Source of the DNA: Hofstenia miamia
Taxonomy: Eukaryota > Xenacoelomorpha > Acoela
Reading direction: 5' to 3'
Assembly (NCBI GenBank): GCA_004352715.1
Contig: SCFE01000044.1
Location: forward strand, 2,020,910-2,084,909
DNA length: 64,000 nucleotides
A program made the position numbers and the translations under genes. Shown one piece after another: positions 1-11,318 of this stretch (position 1 is its first letter; each line of letters opens with the position of its first letter). The notes under the pieces were generated by a model. The model was not told where the DNA came from. It made no database searches and saw nothing but the letters and a program-made list of their open reading frames with translations.

Positions 1-1137
1 GCATTACCCCAAGAAGTACAGAACACTAAATGCCAGTTCACTAATTTACAAGCCTATCAGGATAAATTAGCAGTTCTAAAAGCTCCTGAGATCGCTAGGG
101 CAACCTGATCCAATTAATCAAAATACAGGACATCATGTACACCATTCCACTGCCACAATAAATAATCATTTTTCACACTCAATGCCTATTACCATTGCTA
201 ATAAGTCACCACCAAGGGCTCAGTTCCCTCAACAACAATTAAATGATCCACTAATATCACATTTAAACGAAAAATTAGACTTAATCCAAAATAAATTAAA
301 GGCTATTGAAAGCTCCACATCAAATATAAATCTCTTTGCTCCAACTTGACACCTTTAGCAGTTGATGAAAACTTAAAAATAAGAGATGCTTCTTGGGTAA
401 AGCCAATGGAACTTCTATTACATTCAAAGAGTTGTTATTTTCATATGAGCAAAATTTAATTGTACAACGTGCTGGTCAGGAACATGCACTCAAAAAATTC
501 CCGAGTTTCTTTCCAGGAAAAGCATACAGCTACCAATTAATGCTTGATAGGGCAATAAAAGCCAATTATGAATTATTGAACTAAAATTTTTATGATCACT
601 TCCACACCCCTACAGCTTGTAATCAGTACAAAATACTTTTAAATAACACTATTTATAAAAAGATGATGATATAGAATAATACATTCTACAGGTGGGACGT
701 CTATACAGACTTAGCAAACTTCATTGGAGTATTCATCACGTGATCTTTTCATGCATATCACTGGTTTGAACAATGTAGAATATAAGCTTTCCACGTTTAT
801 CAAAAAAGCTGTTGAAGCAAAGCTCCAAATCAACAATTATACCAAGATTTCAAACCAAATTAAATTAGGTAGCAGCTCTTCGAATTTCACAACTAAGCAC
901 GCAAAATCTTTGTCAAAAAATCCCTCAACAACAGTTGAACCTAAAATTGCGTCTGAACCACAGTCCATTGAAAAAACTCTGAAAGCCATTAACCTAAATA
1001 AAATGCATTGTAAGAAATGCGGACAAAAAGGACACAACAGTCCTAATTGCACAAACACAATTCACCTTATTGCTGATGAAGATTGGTATTACACAGATGA
1101 CAGTGAAATTTACGAATCGAATCTGAAGAGGATTTAA
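1..1137 (+). pseudogene. Ty3/gypsy gag remnant with zinc knuckle (element A)
   Basis: Decayed gag-like coding sequence, readable in pieces across frames (open stretches at 393-584 and 724-1137). The last piece has a CCHC zinc knuckle, CKKCGQKGHNSPNC (Cys96, Cys99, His104, Cys109 of the 724-1137 reading), followed by an acidic tail ending at a stop at 1137. In retroelements such a knuckle binds the genomic RNA during particle assembly. The acidic tail after the knuckle resembles that of element B (29490-29575), so the two are probably related families. Earlier pieces contain stops and frame changes, so no full protein can be made. The left end lies outside the window. Assignment to gypsy rests on the protease that follows at 2388. 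Confidence 0.7.
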
Positions 1138-2313
1138 TGTGGCATAATCCTGTGGTACAAAAGATAACAAAGAAATTAACTAAGAACTATCAGCAATTAA
1201 ATTAATTGTAATTTTGTACACAACACAATTATCCTTTTGATTTTTTGTATAAACAATTATGCAGTTTTAATATTCTGTTTATTTGCAAAATGGTTTGCAA
1301 AATCTAAAAGGACCAAATCACTAACGCTATTTACATGACATTGTGTAATTTCAGCTGAAAAAAGAATTAGCAAAGTGTAAACAAATTTAAACTACAAACA
1401 GGTACATGCAAATTGTTTAATTGTTTATGCAATATGATTACAAATAGCTTACATTGGAATTATTTGGTGATGACTTTAGTTCATTTGATTTCTTATTTTG
1501 TATTATCAGGTTTAATTATATATGTCAACAGAAAGCTAAACATCTGAGCACACAAGTAGTACTGAGTGGTCCTCAGTTTTCGACTAAAGTTACTCTTGAA
1601 GCTGACGCACATTCAGCTATTCATAAGGTGGTGAGTCTGGTAGCTGGGGACTTTCTCTGCCATGTAGCTCTTAGGTTAAGTCTATGGATAGGGGTTTTTA
1701 TTTTGTTCTAGCTCTCCAACTGATTCATTCATTATAACAACTCATGTCAGTAAATAGCTGGATAGCTATTTTTAGGCTAACCCTCTTTAGATCCAAATTA
1801 CAAAGGTGTAATAATCAGCTTTATTATACATATGAGGTGCCTACAAGCCCAAACTCTATTGCATGTGGTTAATTGTATTTGTTGTGTTAGACAGTTTTAT
1901 ATGTGACCATTGATTATGACTGTTAAGTCTCCACTCTCTGCCGACCATATTGATTGTTCACATGTATTCAGGGCTTAGTTGTATCTATTTATATGTAGGG
2001 CTATATACATGTAGGGTTAATAACAAGATAATGCAGAATGGTTGTGAACTTTCATTTTTGCAATTATCAGTCATAACAAGAACAATCAATGCACTAAATT
2101 GCTAGGGAATCACAACACACAATCACAGATATTTTCATACCATGAGCCTTGTCTGTGAGTCACAATCATTTCCATGGTAACTGGTGATGCCTTACCACTC
2201 TATGTTCCTCTTGAGCAACATCAGGGTTCCTACCCTGATAACATCTTGCTGCTTTTGATCTAAACAAGTTGTTAGTAATACCTTACCTTGCTAGGAATGG
2301 AAAGCTGGATTAA
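1138..2313. other. Spacer between gag and protease of element A; no gene seen
   Basis: About 1.2 kb separates the gag stop from the protease segment, whereas in element B these parts are almost adjacent. It therefore looks like an insertion or rearrangement. I recognise no coding domain; an 85-residue open stretch at 1454-1711 has no motif I know. The part around 1860-2050 looks like an LTR or other non-coding repeat, but I could not find paired ends. Confidence 0.35.
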
Positions 2314-2452
2314 TTGGAATTGTACGGTTGGTTAACAGATTAAAGAATGGAAATTCTTATAGCTTTACTGAATTATGTCTATAAATCTTGTACAGATTCT
2401 ACATTAAACTACTAAGAGCACCGACTCTCAGGCATGCAGGAATGATCCTTGT
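2314..2452 (+). repeat. Direct repeat copy 1 (gag-protease junction)
   Basis: About 135 bp recurs almost unchanged at 3979-4112 in the same orientation, starting near TTGGAATTGTAC and ending near GCATGCAGGAAT. It encodes the stretch just before the gypsy protease (KLLRAPTL...HAG), so it is part of the retroelement and not an LTR as such. Two copies 1.67 kb apart imply two decayed copies of the same element or a local duplication. Confidence 0.75.
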
Positions 2453-3204
2453 GACAACCACATTGAACAAGAACACAATAAAATTAACAATAAATGGGAT
2501 CATCATCCAAGCAACAGTTGGCACTGGTGCTTCAATATCTATAATTGCAGACATGTGTGCAAACGAAATCAGCATTAAAACAGATCATTTAAATCAGACA
2601 ATCATCAAATAATTGCATCAGATGATTATCTCAACATGAAAGAGATAATCAATGCTTTGGAATTTACCATCGCCAATAATAAATTTTTTCACAATACTCT
2701 TATTGTTTATACAACCAACAATACTTTGCCTTACGAACTGATACTCAGTAAAACTTTTTGAAAAAATAACATTGTATCATAGACTTCCAAGACAAAGCGC
2801 TAAGAATTGATCCTAAAAATAAAAACATTGCAAAACATTTGCAAACAATCAACAACCAAATAATAACACATTTATCTGTCAAAACCATTAAGTTTCATTA
2901 CTTTAGAATCGAAACAACCTATTCTGTCTGATACCATCATTGACAATCAATAGGTTTTAAATTCCAAAAAATTGTGATTTTAGCATTCATATTAAAAAGT
3001 CGTGACAACAAAATTACTACCGCCATTTTAAATAAAAGTCGAAATATAATTACCAAAACACCATCCAATATTAAAATATTTGCATCTCCTATTGTCACAG
3101 TTGTGGAAATAAAAACTAAACCAATAATATCTTTAAAATTGTCAGACACTGACAATAACTTAAATTCAATTCCAGTAATTAGCCTGGACCAAAACTGTAG
3201 CTAA
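2388..3204 (+). pseudogene. Ty3/gypsy aspartic protease and linker (element A)
   Basis: The 2388-2612 reading is the start of a retroelement aspartic protease, the enzyme that cuts the Gag-Pol polyprotein. It matches the protease of element B at 29579-29761, including the shared NGIIIQA block. The catalytic triad position reads VGTGA, where B has the expected IDTGA; the active-site Asp is therefore Gly here and the enzyme would be dead. Downstream to about 3204 are frame-shifted remnants of the protease-RT linker that align in order with 29800-30290 of B. No RT follows; the element stops before the TA repeat and gap at 3379. Confidence 0.7.
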
Positions 3205-3378
3205 TTACTCTTGATCCTCAGTGTCTAATGTTTCATTGAATCATGCAGTATAATAATTCTGATTAAATTCTTACACATCTCAAAGTGGAGTCTCTTGCCT
3301 AATTTCAAGTAGTGGACGTTAGTAAATTAAATCAATATAAGGTAGTTTATGCTCATATATGATCCATGATGATGCTAG

Positions 3379-3694
3379 AATATGTATATATATATATATA
3401 TNNNNNNNNNNNNNNNNNNNNNNNNNNNNNNNNNNNNNNNNNNNNNNNNNNNNNNNNNNNNNNNNNNNNNNNNNNNNNNNNNNNNNNNNNNNNNNNNNNN
3501 NNNNNNNNNNNNNNNNNNNNNNNNNNNNNNNNNNNNNNNNNNNNNNNNNNNNNNNNNNNNNNNNNNNNNNNNNNNNNNNNNNNNNNNNNNNNNNNNNNNN
3601 NNNNNNNNNNNNNNNNNNNNNNNNNNNNNNNNNNNNNNNNNNNNNNNNNNNNNNNNNNNNNNNNNNNNNNNNNNNNNNTATATATATATATATA
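3379..3694. repeat. TA microsatellite containing a 277 bp N gap
   Basis: A (TA)n run leads into N at 3402-3678 and (TA)n resumes after it. The gap is most simply an unresolved microsatellite. Reading frames spanning it are artefacts. Confidence 0.9.
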
Positions 3695-3978
3695 TGAGCT
3701 TTGGATACAAAATTTTAAAATATCTACAAGGCGCTGAATACAAAAAAATATATATGGGTGCAAGATACTATGGCCGAGGGCACTGGATACAGGTAAAAAA
3801 AATTTTTTTGAAAAAACCTCAAACTCATACATAGGAAATTAGACCCCTTTTCCGAATGCACAATGTAAAAATTTTTATATAAAATGAATTATTTTGGCAT
3901 TGCTTCAAAGAGTGCGCTGATACTATAGAAAATCGGGCGGTGTATAAGAAGCCCATATTAACTATAGCCTGTACATAT

Positions 3979-4112
3979 ATATTGGAATTGTACAGTTGGT
4001 TAAGAGATTAAAGATTGGAAATTCTTATAGCTTTACCGAATTATGTCTATAAATTGTGTACAGATTCTACATTAAACTACTAAGAGCACCCACTCCCAGC
4101 CATGCAGGAATA
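3979..4112 (+). repeat. Direct repeat copy 2 (gag-protease junction)
   Basis: Second copy of the 2314-2452 segment, with a few substitutions. It ends within the pre-protease coding stretch and is followed by unrelated sequence, so it is a truncated retroelement piece. Confidence 0.75.
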
Positions 4113-4294
4113 AGGAACAATTCCTGAAAGTCGTTAAACACTAAAATTAAATTTCAAATGGTTTTTCTTGAATTCTCAATGTACGTCTTACAAAATTGTT
4201 GTTTAAATAAGTGTATAATTGCATTGCTGTTTTATAAATGAATTAAATTATTTTAGAATTACTTTAATAACCAAAGAACAACAGAAAACATATA

Positions 4295-4682
4295 CTGTAA
4301 AACTTCGAATATACTGCACCCCTGTGTATAATGAGCACCCTAGCTTTTAAGTTGTTGCGTAATGCATAAATTTGTAGACCTATATGTATAATGCGCACCC
4401 CCCAATTCTTCATATACGTGAGTAACATTTACAATCATGATGATTATGCTTTAGATAACTCAATTGACAATTTTGTGAATGATTTAGGCAGTGATGATGA
4501 AATTGTGGTTTAGCCGATCCCTTACCTGACACTATTGACACTATTAGTACTTACCTTGTAAATAAATTTTGTTATTACATCAACTTTTTCTCAAAAATAT
4601 CTTCCTATGTATAATGCGCACCCCCTAATTTTCAATAAATTTTTGAGTAAAAAAAGTGTGCATTATATTCGAAGTTTTACGG
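4295..4682. mobile_element. 388 bp TIR element (MITE) with TA target duplication
   Basis: The ends are inverted repeats: left CTGTAAAACTTCGAATATA, right (reverse complement) CCGTAAAACTTCGAATATA. Both sides are flanked by TA, the target duplication expected of the Tc1/mariner/pogo superfamily. Inside each end the motif TATAATGCGCACCCC recurs (near 4325, 4386, 4609 and, inverted, near 4660) as subterminal repeats. There is no transposase, only a short acidic peptide-like stretch near 4480. Probably an internally deleted, non-autonomous copy. Superfamily is inferred from the TA and TIR only. Confidence 0.75.
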
Positions 4683-4765
4683 TATGTAGTTTTACATATA
4701 AAATATGCTCAATGAATACATTTAAAAATAATGTTTAGTATATAATGCATCAGAGAATATTAAAA

Positions 4766-5879
4766 TCAATGCATCAAGCTGTATTTAGCAATACTTTGCA
4801 AGTTTTTTTTATATTCTGATATCGACAGTTCTGAGCTTTTGTTCACAAATCCTTTTGATAGGATATTGATGAAGGATGTTAAGCATTTCACATTAGTAGA
4901 AAAATCAATGGTATCAGCGATATATGAAGACATTGAGACATGTACTTTCTGCAAGCAATATTTTCTGCTAAGATAACAAATGGCATCAAGTATTTACTTG
5001 CTTGGGTCAGTTTACCACGATTGATGTTATCAAAAAACAATTCATCGTCTGTATCTTTGTGTAAAAAGAATTTGTAAGCTAGGTAGCCAGAAATGTAGCA
5101 CCAAATAAAAGCATTTATTTAGAATATTGTATTACGTTCTCATCTGACAGTATGTAATCGATTATGTGCAAATCTTCATCTATTATGTGCGTGCAACATA
5201 ATTTGCAATGTTTGCAATAAGTTTTATCATGAAAATCTTTAAAATCCACATTTTTTAATAAACATCTTATAGAATCAATCCTAAAACTGTAAAACAAATT
5301 TTCATAGGATATGTAGAAGTTTGCAGCATTCATTTGAAGATACCGGCCGAAAGTTGACTATAAAATGTCCGATTGGAATTGGCCAAGGAGAATGAGATAA
5401 AGCTATTAAACATGATGTTGTCGATTGCAAAGTGTTTCTGGTCTCATACGTTAAAGAAGAATTTTTCTTTTTTGGTAATCCCGTAAAATTTTCAAATATT
5501 GGTATAAGTTTTTCCAAGTATTCGAAATTTGATAAATCACTATTCAAAATAAATTTGAATCGCATCATTTTTCTCTATGCCTTTATTTGTTGATTTTACG
5601 TTAACTATCTTCCACTAATTGTTAAGAATTGTTTGTAAGAAACAGACTAGTACCTTCATCTTCAGGTCATAGTGTTCTAATTGAAGAAATTGTGTGATCA
5701 TTAAATATTTTCAAAGTGAGAGGCACGCTTTGTTTTTGTATATCAGATGGACATAATGCTTGCACATTTAATTTAGATATCAGCAGAGTTGACATATTTT
5801 CTGTTTCAATTCTATAAGCTTTTTGCAAATTTTTCCAGGAATCTATTTGATTGTGATGAATTAGATTTTCAGAATCCAC
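4766..5879 (-). pseudogene. P-element/THAP-type transposase, C-terminal half, broken
   Basis: Reading the - strand from 5879 down, three segments follow the order of P-type transposases. 5879-5667 holds the helical stretch with SWKNLQKAYRIETENMSTLL and LCPSDIQKQSVPL. 5568-5302 and 5333-5115 hold the middle part, with a frame change between them. Around 5100-4955 is a typical C-terminal block with YISGYLAYK and FFDNINRGKLTQASKYL. The same two signatures occur in the + strand copy at 45539-46069 (YICGYVAS, FFTNLNRGGL). P-type transposases cut and paste DNA using an RNase H-like domain. Stops and frameshifts show this copy is dead. Its N-terminal part is probably 7039-7521. Confidence 0.7.
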
Positions 5880-7038
5880 ATTAATCTCAGAGATTTATTT
5901 TTTAACACTTCGAATAGAAGGCAGCGTTAAAAGAGATGAAATACATTGAAAGTGCACAAATTTCAAATGAATTTGTAAGTGTAAACACGGAAGTTTGGCT
6001 TTATTACTAGGAAACATACTTGCTTACTTATAAATAATACCTTTTTTTCATCCACATTTGTCATATTAGATATAACGACCATTTAATCGTTTCATCTCAA
6101 CATTTTTTGGCCAATGCTTAGCACACACATATACTGTTTTTTGTAAACTTTTTGGGGTGTTTGGCAAAGCTTCCAGTCATCGTTTTCCAAGAAATGGATC
6201 GTTTGGCACTTTATAAAGTATATATATATATATATATAGAGCCAAATTAACTAATTATTGTAATATCTCACAAAATTCTGGTAACAATAACGAATGCTCT
6301 ATGATAATATAATAGCATTTATAGCACGTTACCATAGAAAATATTCATCTATTCCTTATGTGTTACTTCTAGACTTACTTTACTAGAGAGTAAATTAACA
6401 GCTTTTGTAATATTTTCCAAAGTGGTTAATAACAGAATAAACAGGCAGAAATTCTGAACTATATTAATTTGATTTATTTATTGAAAACATAACATAATTC
6501 TTAGTATAAAGTGGGTGCTATCCCTAGTCGAAATTTCTTTAAAATCATTAGGGAATCTTTGATAAAAACTTAGCAAGAATTTTGAAGATTTTCAAAGAAA
6601 TTTTAAAGAATTTTGAGGATTCTTAAGGAAACTTTAAAAAATTTCAAAGATTCTTACGGAAACTTTAAAGAATTTCGAAGATTCTTACAGAAAACTTAAA
6701 GTATTTCGTAGATTCTTACGGAAACTTTAAGGAATAATAAGGGATTCTTAAAGTAACATACAAGAATATATCATTTTTACAGAAAATTTAGAAATATAAA
6801 AAACTGAAAATATTTCAAACAAATTTTAAACAGTTTACAACAAGAATATATTGGTACATCAATAAAATAATAGAAACTGCAAACAATTTAAGCAAATGAA
6901 TTAGAAGTTCTTCTAAAAGAGTTTCAATGGTTGTGAGAACATGAGGCAAAAATCTAACAAGGGTATCTCAACTTTTATGTGTAGTGAGCACAAAGCAAAT
7001 GATAATCTCATTTGAGCTTCATTCGACATCTATTCTAA
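5880..7038. other. Gap between the two P-type transposase pieces
   Basis: No clear coding blocks. It holds a TA run near 6219-6238 and a 31 bp tandem array at 6556-6773. The first half of the P-type RNase H domain should lie here but I could not read it, so it is deleted, replaced or decayed. Confidence 0.4.
6556..6773. repeat. 31 bp tandem repeat array, about seven units
   Basis: Units start at 6587, 6618, 6649, 6680 and 6711 (spacing exactly 31) and near 6743, with cores GATTCTTACGGAAACTTTAA and AGAATTTCGAA. Degenerate units extend on both sides. Ordinary minisatellite; no coding role seen. Confidence 0.85.
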
Positions 7039-7521
7039 CTAAGGAACTTCCCGATCGTACCTGCAGTCGTTTTTGCAAGAATATTTCATTATATGAAGTT
7101 TCAACGTCAGAATCTCCTTCATAAACTGAGACATTAGGAACTTTCCAATATGAACGCTGCCAGATTTATACGAACGAAGAAAGCGTTCAGATAGCAGTGG
7201 CAAGTGGTCTCGTACAAATTGGAAAGTGGCATTTGAAATAAACTGCAACTTTAGGGAAAATCTGATAATCATAGAAGAATATTGAAGCTTACCATGGTAT
7301 TCTCTTTGGCATAGATCATCAAGCAAAGTGTGCATATCTTCATAATTAATCAAATACTGGCACAATCCATTGACCTGAGAACGTCTATTAATCTTGCATC
7401 CTTTGATAGAACAGAGCCACTTAGGAAGAGGAACACTATCACCAAATATATAAAGCTGAGCCATAAAGTCAGTGTTAGCATCCATTAGGCATATCTGAAG
7501 ACCAAGAAGCAGGAAAGTCAT
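7039..7521 (-). pseudogene. Probable N-terminal part of the P-type transposase
   Basis: Open frame of 160 codons. The stretch from about residue 70 (REYHGKLQYSSMIIRFSLKL, then ATFQFVRDHLPLLSERFL) resembles the conserved region of THAP9/P-type transposases just before the catalytic domain, where an aromatic-Ser motif, a hydrophobic helix and a leucine-proline turn follow in order. It lies upstream of, and in the same orientation as, the C-terminal pieces at 4766-5879; the 2.75 kb total fits the usual size of such an element. No THAP zinc finger is visible. An alternative is a host exon: an AG precedes ATATGCC near 7493 and a GTAAGC occurs near 7296. Confidence 0.5.
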
Positions 7522-7522
7522 T

Positions 7523-7668
7523 AAGTTTTAACCTCTTTGTTGAAGTAAAAAGACCTTTATTATTAAATTTTGCTAATTCATCTACTTCTGTTTATTTTGT
7601 AATCGGCTTCGGGGAAAGAGTCACATTTTTCTAAACGGCACCAACTAGAATAAGATTATTTACCTAAA

Positions 7669-7724
<56 letters not shown>

Positions 7725-8759
7725 ATATTTGCTGTATTTAGGGCTAAGTACATTCAACCTCATCATAATCCTCTTTAAAATTCAAGCAGGCATGCATTGG
7801 CGTACCCAGCCAAATATGTAAACAGATATGCTTTAATTAAATATTTTTAGCCTATTTTAAATTAAAATTGTATTTCATCTTAATACTAATGATTTCAAGT
7901 CAATATGTGATTAACTGCTAAAAATACATTTCAATTCATTTTAGGTGATACACTACATGTATAAGTGAGAAACTAACATTTCCAAATTTCGTAAATTTCT
8001 CAGAAAAGTTCAAATTCACACTTCCAGTACTTATTTTGATGTCATTATGACGATAAACAAACAAACACAATACCAAAATAAGATCATTTTAATAATTTTA
8101 AAGATGCTATTGTACTATATCAGTTTAAACTGTAAGTATATGAATTTGAAAAAACTTTACCTTTAAGGAATTTGGGAAGTTAAATTTGGTAGGAACGGAA
8201 TCATTCTTCAATGTCTTCCTGTTTGAGTATAATAAAACCATTTGAAGTGAAATGCTTCTCACAAACTAGAATATTCTGTAGAATTCTTTCTACAAATAGC
8301 CCTTAGCCATTTTTCTTTTAATTCAACATCTTTTGGGAAACTAAACTGTGTTACAATTGTTTTATACTTAAAAAGTACATTTACTTTTGGAAAATTTAAA
8401 AATGGAAATTGGCAAAATGAATTCTGAAAAGCGAAAATGAAAAATGGATTTTTCCGTTTTTCAATTTCAATTTTCATTTAATCTTTCCAAACGGAATTGA
8501 ATTGGCCACCTGATACCTTCATAATGCTGTCTAATTTACTATTAATCACATTTTTACTTTAGTAAACAAAGTCAATATTTTACAATAGGTTGGCGCAAAA
8601 ATCAAATTATTTACATTATGAAATTTTTTTTACCGATTGCAGTAACAAAGAAAAATCTGTTCTAATTAATTCTTTGTAATTATGAATTTTATTAATATCG
8701 TCTTTGTGTAATAAATATTTAGTGACATTCAAATTGAGATCAATAATTTTAACATTAGC
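7523..8759. other. No gene seen; TA microsatellite at 7671-7722
   Basis: AT-rich sequence with one long (TA)n run. The 72-codon frame at 8259-8477 (- strand) is low-complexity and has no recognisable motif. Confidence 0.6.
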
Positions 8760-8980
8760 CCACGGTTAGACTAGTAATTGGTTCAAAAGTGATCTATCAC
8801 ATTTTGATTGAATCGCACGTCTAACCATCTGAGATAATTAGCGATGTGATGATCACGAAGAAATCGTGCGCATTCGATTTCTTTGTGATCGACACGTCGC
8901 TAATTATCTCGGGTGGTTAGATATGCAATTCTTTGAAATGTGATAGATCACTTTTGAAACAATCCATAGTCTAACCGTGG
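8760..8980. mobile_element. 221 bp fold-back MITE, near-complete palindrome
   Basis: Left arm begins CCACGGTTAGACTA and the right arm ends TAGTCTAACCGTGG. The two arms pair along most of their length, including CAAAAGTGATCTATCACATT, TCTAACCA and GAGATAATTAGCGA, with a loop near 8866-8880. A long inverted repeat without coding capacity is typical of a fold-back or MITE-type transposon. No clear target duplication, so the superfamily is unknown. Confidence 0.75.
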
Positions 8981-8989
8981 CCGTACCTG

Positions 8990-9164
8990 ACTTTACTTTA
9001 CTTAATACCTCGTACACTGCCATAAAGGTTTACTTAAAAATCGAACAGAACCGATTGTGTAATTATCTACTTGAAACCTTACTTTACTTCACTTAAGAGC
9101 TCGTACACTGCTGGTAAATAAAATTTTTTAACTTTAATTTACTTTACTTACCGGCAGTGTACGA
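8990..9164. repeat. Composite repeat with direct and inverted CGTACACTGC units
   Basis: A unit with ACTTTACTT followed by CTCGTACACTGC occurs at 8990-9022 and 9079-9113, and an inverted unit (GGCAGTGTACGA) at 9153-9164 with TTTACTTTACTTACC before it. It abuts the fold-back element. It may be a separate small inverted-repeat element or its decayed extension. Confidence 0.5.
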
Positions 9165-9993
9165 CCAGGCTATAACGGAGGAAGTTCATATTCCACAAAT
9201 TCGTGAAAAGTCGAGCCGAATATATCGTGTAATAAAGACAGGCCTTTAGTTTGTTTCTTGTGAAGTCTCCAAATATGAATAGCTTTGCTCTTCATATTAA
9301 CCATTAGATTATGCTGTATCATTAGAAATTTATGCTCTATAAATATGTAATTTTTTCACAAAATTATATTTATTCATGGAAGACATAAGTTAATAATTCA
9401 AATTTCCTTCTCTAAGAGAAAATTAGTTATATTGCAAACCTTTTAATTGCAAATGCTAAGAAAGAATTCTGCGTCTTACATTTTCTCTGGATTACTTTAA
9501 CATTTGTCAGAAATGCAAACTGTCATCAATCATGTCCTTCTATATAAATTATTTAAATATAAAATGTTTATCATTAGCACATGGTCTAGGTAGTCTACCT
9601 AAAATTGTCAAAATATGATACCTGTAAGCAATTCATTTTTTATATGAATAGTACATTTTAGAAGCATGATGAAAATCAAAGCAAGCATTTTGCAGTTTCT
9701 AAGGTAATATTAAATGATATATAATTATATATTAATGGCAGGCCGAATTTCCTTAAAGAAATGAAATACTTAACTGATGATTTGTTTTTTATAAGAATTT
9801 TCTTGTGGACTAGCATATATATTGAAAGTACAACTAGTATGCAAATGCATACTTTTGATAGTTTTCTCAATTGCAAAAATAATTTGAAAATCTACTAGTT
9901 CATAGCAAAACATATTTTAATGCAAATGGCTCATCTTTATATTCATAATTATATGCTAACTCCTACTTAAACTGGTAGGTGTTTTTATTATAT
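9165..9993. other. No gene or repeat recognised
   Basis: AT-rich sequence; a 66-codon - strand frame at 9676-9876 shows no domain. Confidence 0.5.
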
Positions 9994-11318
9994 CCCAGGA
10001 AACATTCCATTATTGGTCCATTAATGGACCATTGTTGGTGCCGTTATTGGCCATTGGTGGTGAATGACCACTGGCCCAACAATGTTTGCCAACCATCATC
10101 GATTATTAGGCCAATTATGGACTATTGGTGAGCCAATAATGGCCCATTAATGGGTTTTTAATTTATAGAATTAACCTTTATATGTAGAACATTAATTTTA
10201 TATTGTTAAGCAGGTCAAAATTTGCTCTTTAAACAAACAGAAGCCCAATAAAGGCCAGAAGGATACCCTTGAGATCCTGTCATGCATATTTAATACTAAC
10301 ATTGTTAGATATTTGAAAGAATGTTTTGTTTATAAATAATAAAAATAAGCATAAAAATATGTCAAATTTAACAAAAAATTTAAATTTTAAAATTAAGTAC
10401 AATTTTAAAATAATACCATCTCTAGTCGTGAAAAATCTCTTCTACTTAAGCTTAGTTTTAATATATAACTGTTAATTTCAAAGTGTTCAAATATTCATGA
10501 ACAAATTATTTTTAAAATACGTTTAGGAGGTATATCATAATTTTCTACAAATTCAAAATTTCAAAAAATCTTTTTGCATTTCCTTTTATTATATTGAAAG
10601 GAACTAGGAATCAAAATAATGAAGTGAGTTTTATTTGCAAGCATCTGCTCATTGATTATTGATTACTAAGATTGCTACTGTTGCCGCTAGTGGTCCACCA
10701 CTGGGCCACTGATCGCATCAGTGGTCTCAAATATGGCATGTTTCCCACCAGCAGTTTACTGATTATGGTCAATGTTATATTATGATTTGTAGTTCGCAAT
10801 ATGGTATTATTTGATTGGGTTAGGGATACAGTTGAAACTGTGTATAGCATATTATCCTTAAGGTGGAACACCTTGCTACAAACCATTTGAATTCATTATA
10901 AAGTGTTCTTAAAAACAAGAGCTGGCATACTAAATTGTGCTATCAAATACACTGTACTAAAGGTTAAGTAAATTCATTTGTTATGAAAATTTAATTTGGT
11001 CTGTCATAATTGTAAATTATTTTAATTCATACTTGTTCGCTAGATGACAGATTGATCTAGCAATGCCATTAATAGGCCATTAATGGCTATAAGAAACTGA
11101 TAAATAATACTTTTTGAAAATTGACATCAAACCTAAATGTAATGCTATGTTATATACAATAATATAATCTTTTCTCTGTAAAATTGTGTAATTTTCAGGT
11201 TTTTGTAACGTTTTGTTTTGTTGGTTAAGGTTGGCAAATGAATGGCAAATGAGTGACCATTGTTGGCAAGGGGTGCCAGCAGTGAGCCAATTTTAGACCA
11301 ATAATGGTTGTTTCCGGG
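9994..11318. mobile_element. 1.3 kb non-autonomous TIR element, copy 1
   Basis: Imperfect terminal inverted repeats: left CCCAGGAAACATTCCATTAT followed by TGGTCC; right end, reverse-complemented, CCCGGAAACAACCATTATTG. Both subterminal zones are packed with forms of TGGCCATTAATGG and ATTATTGGTCC. The core is non-coding AT-rich sequence. A diverged copy lies at 13650-14640 with the same internal order of segments, which supports a transposon family. The - strand frame at 10656-10886 has no known domain. Confidence 0.65.

Noticed and set aside
837-1058. 73-codon - strand frame
   Set aside because: Antisense shadow of the gag zinc-knuckle frame.
3353-3834. Several frames of 110-160 codons
   Set aside because: They consist of N and TA repeats (Tyr-Ile runs), with no coding meaning.
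10656-10886. Small - strand gene
   Set aside because: Lies wholly inside the non-coding TIR element and has no domain or homologous frame in copy 2.
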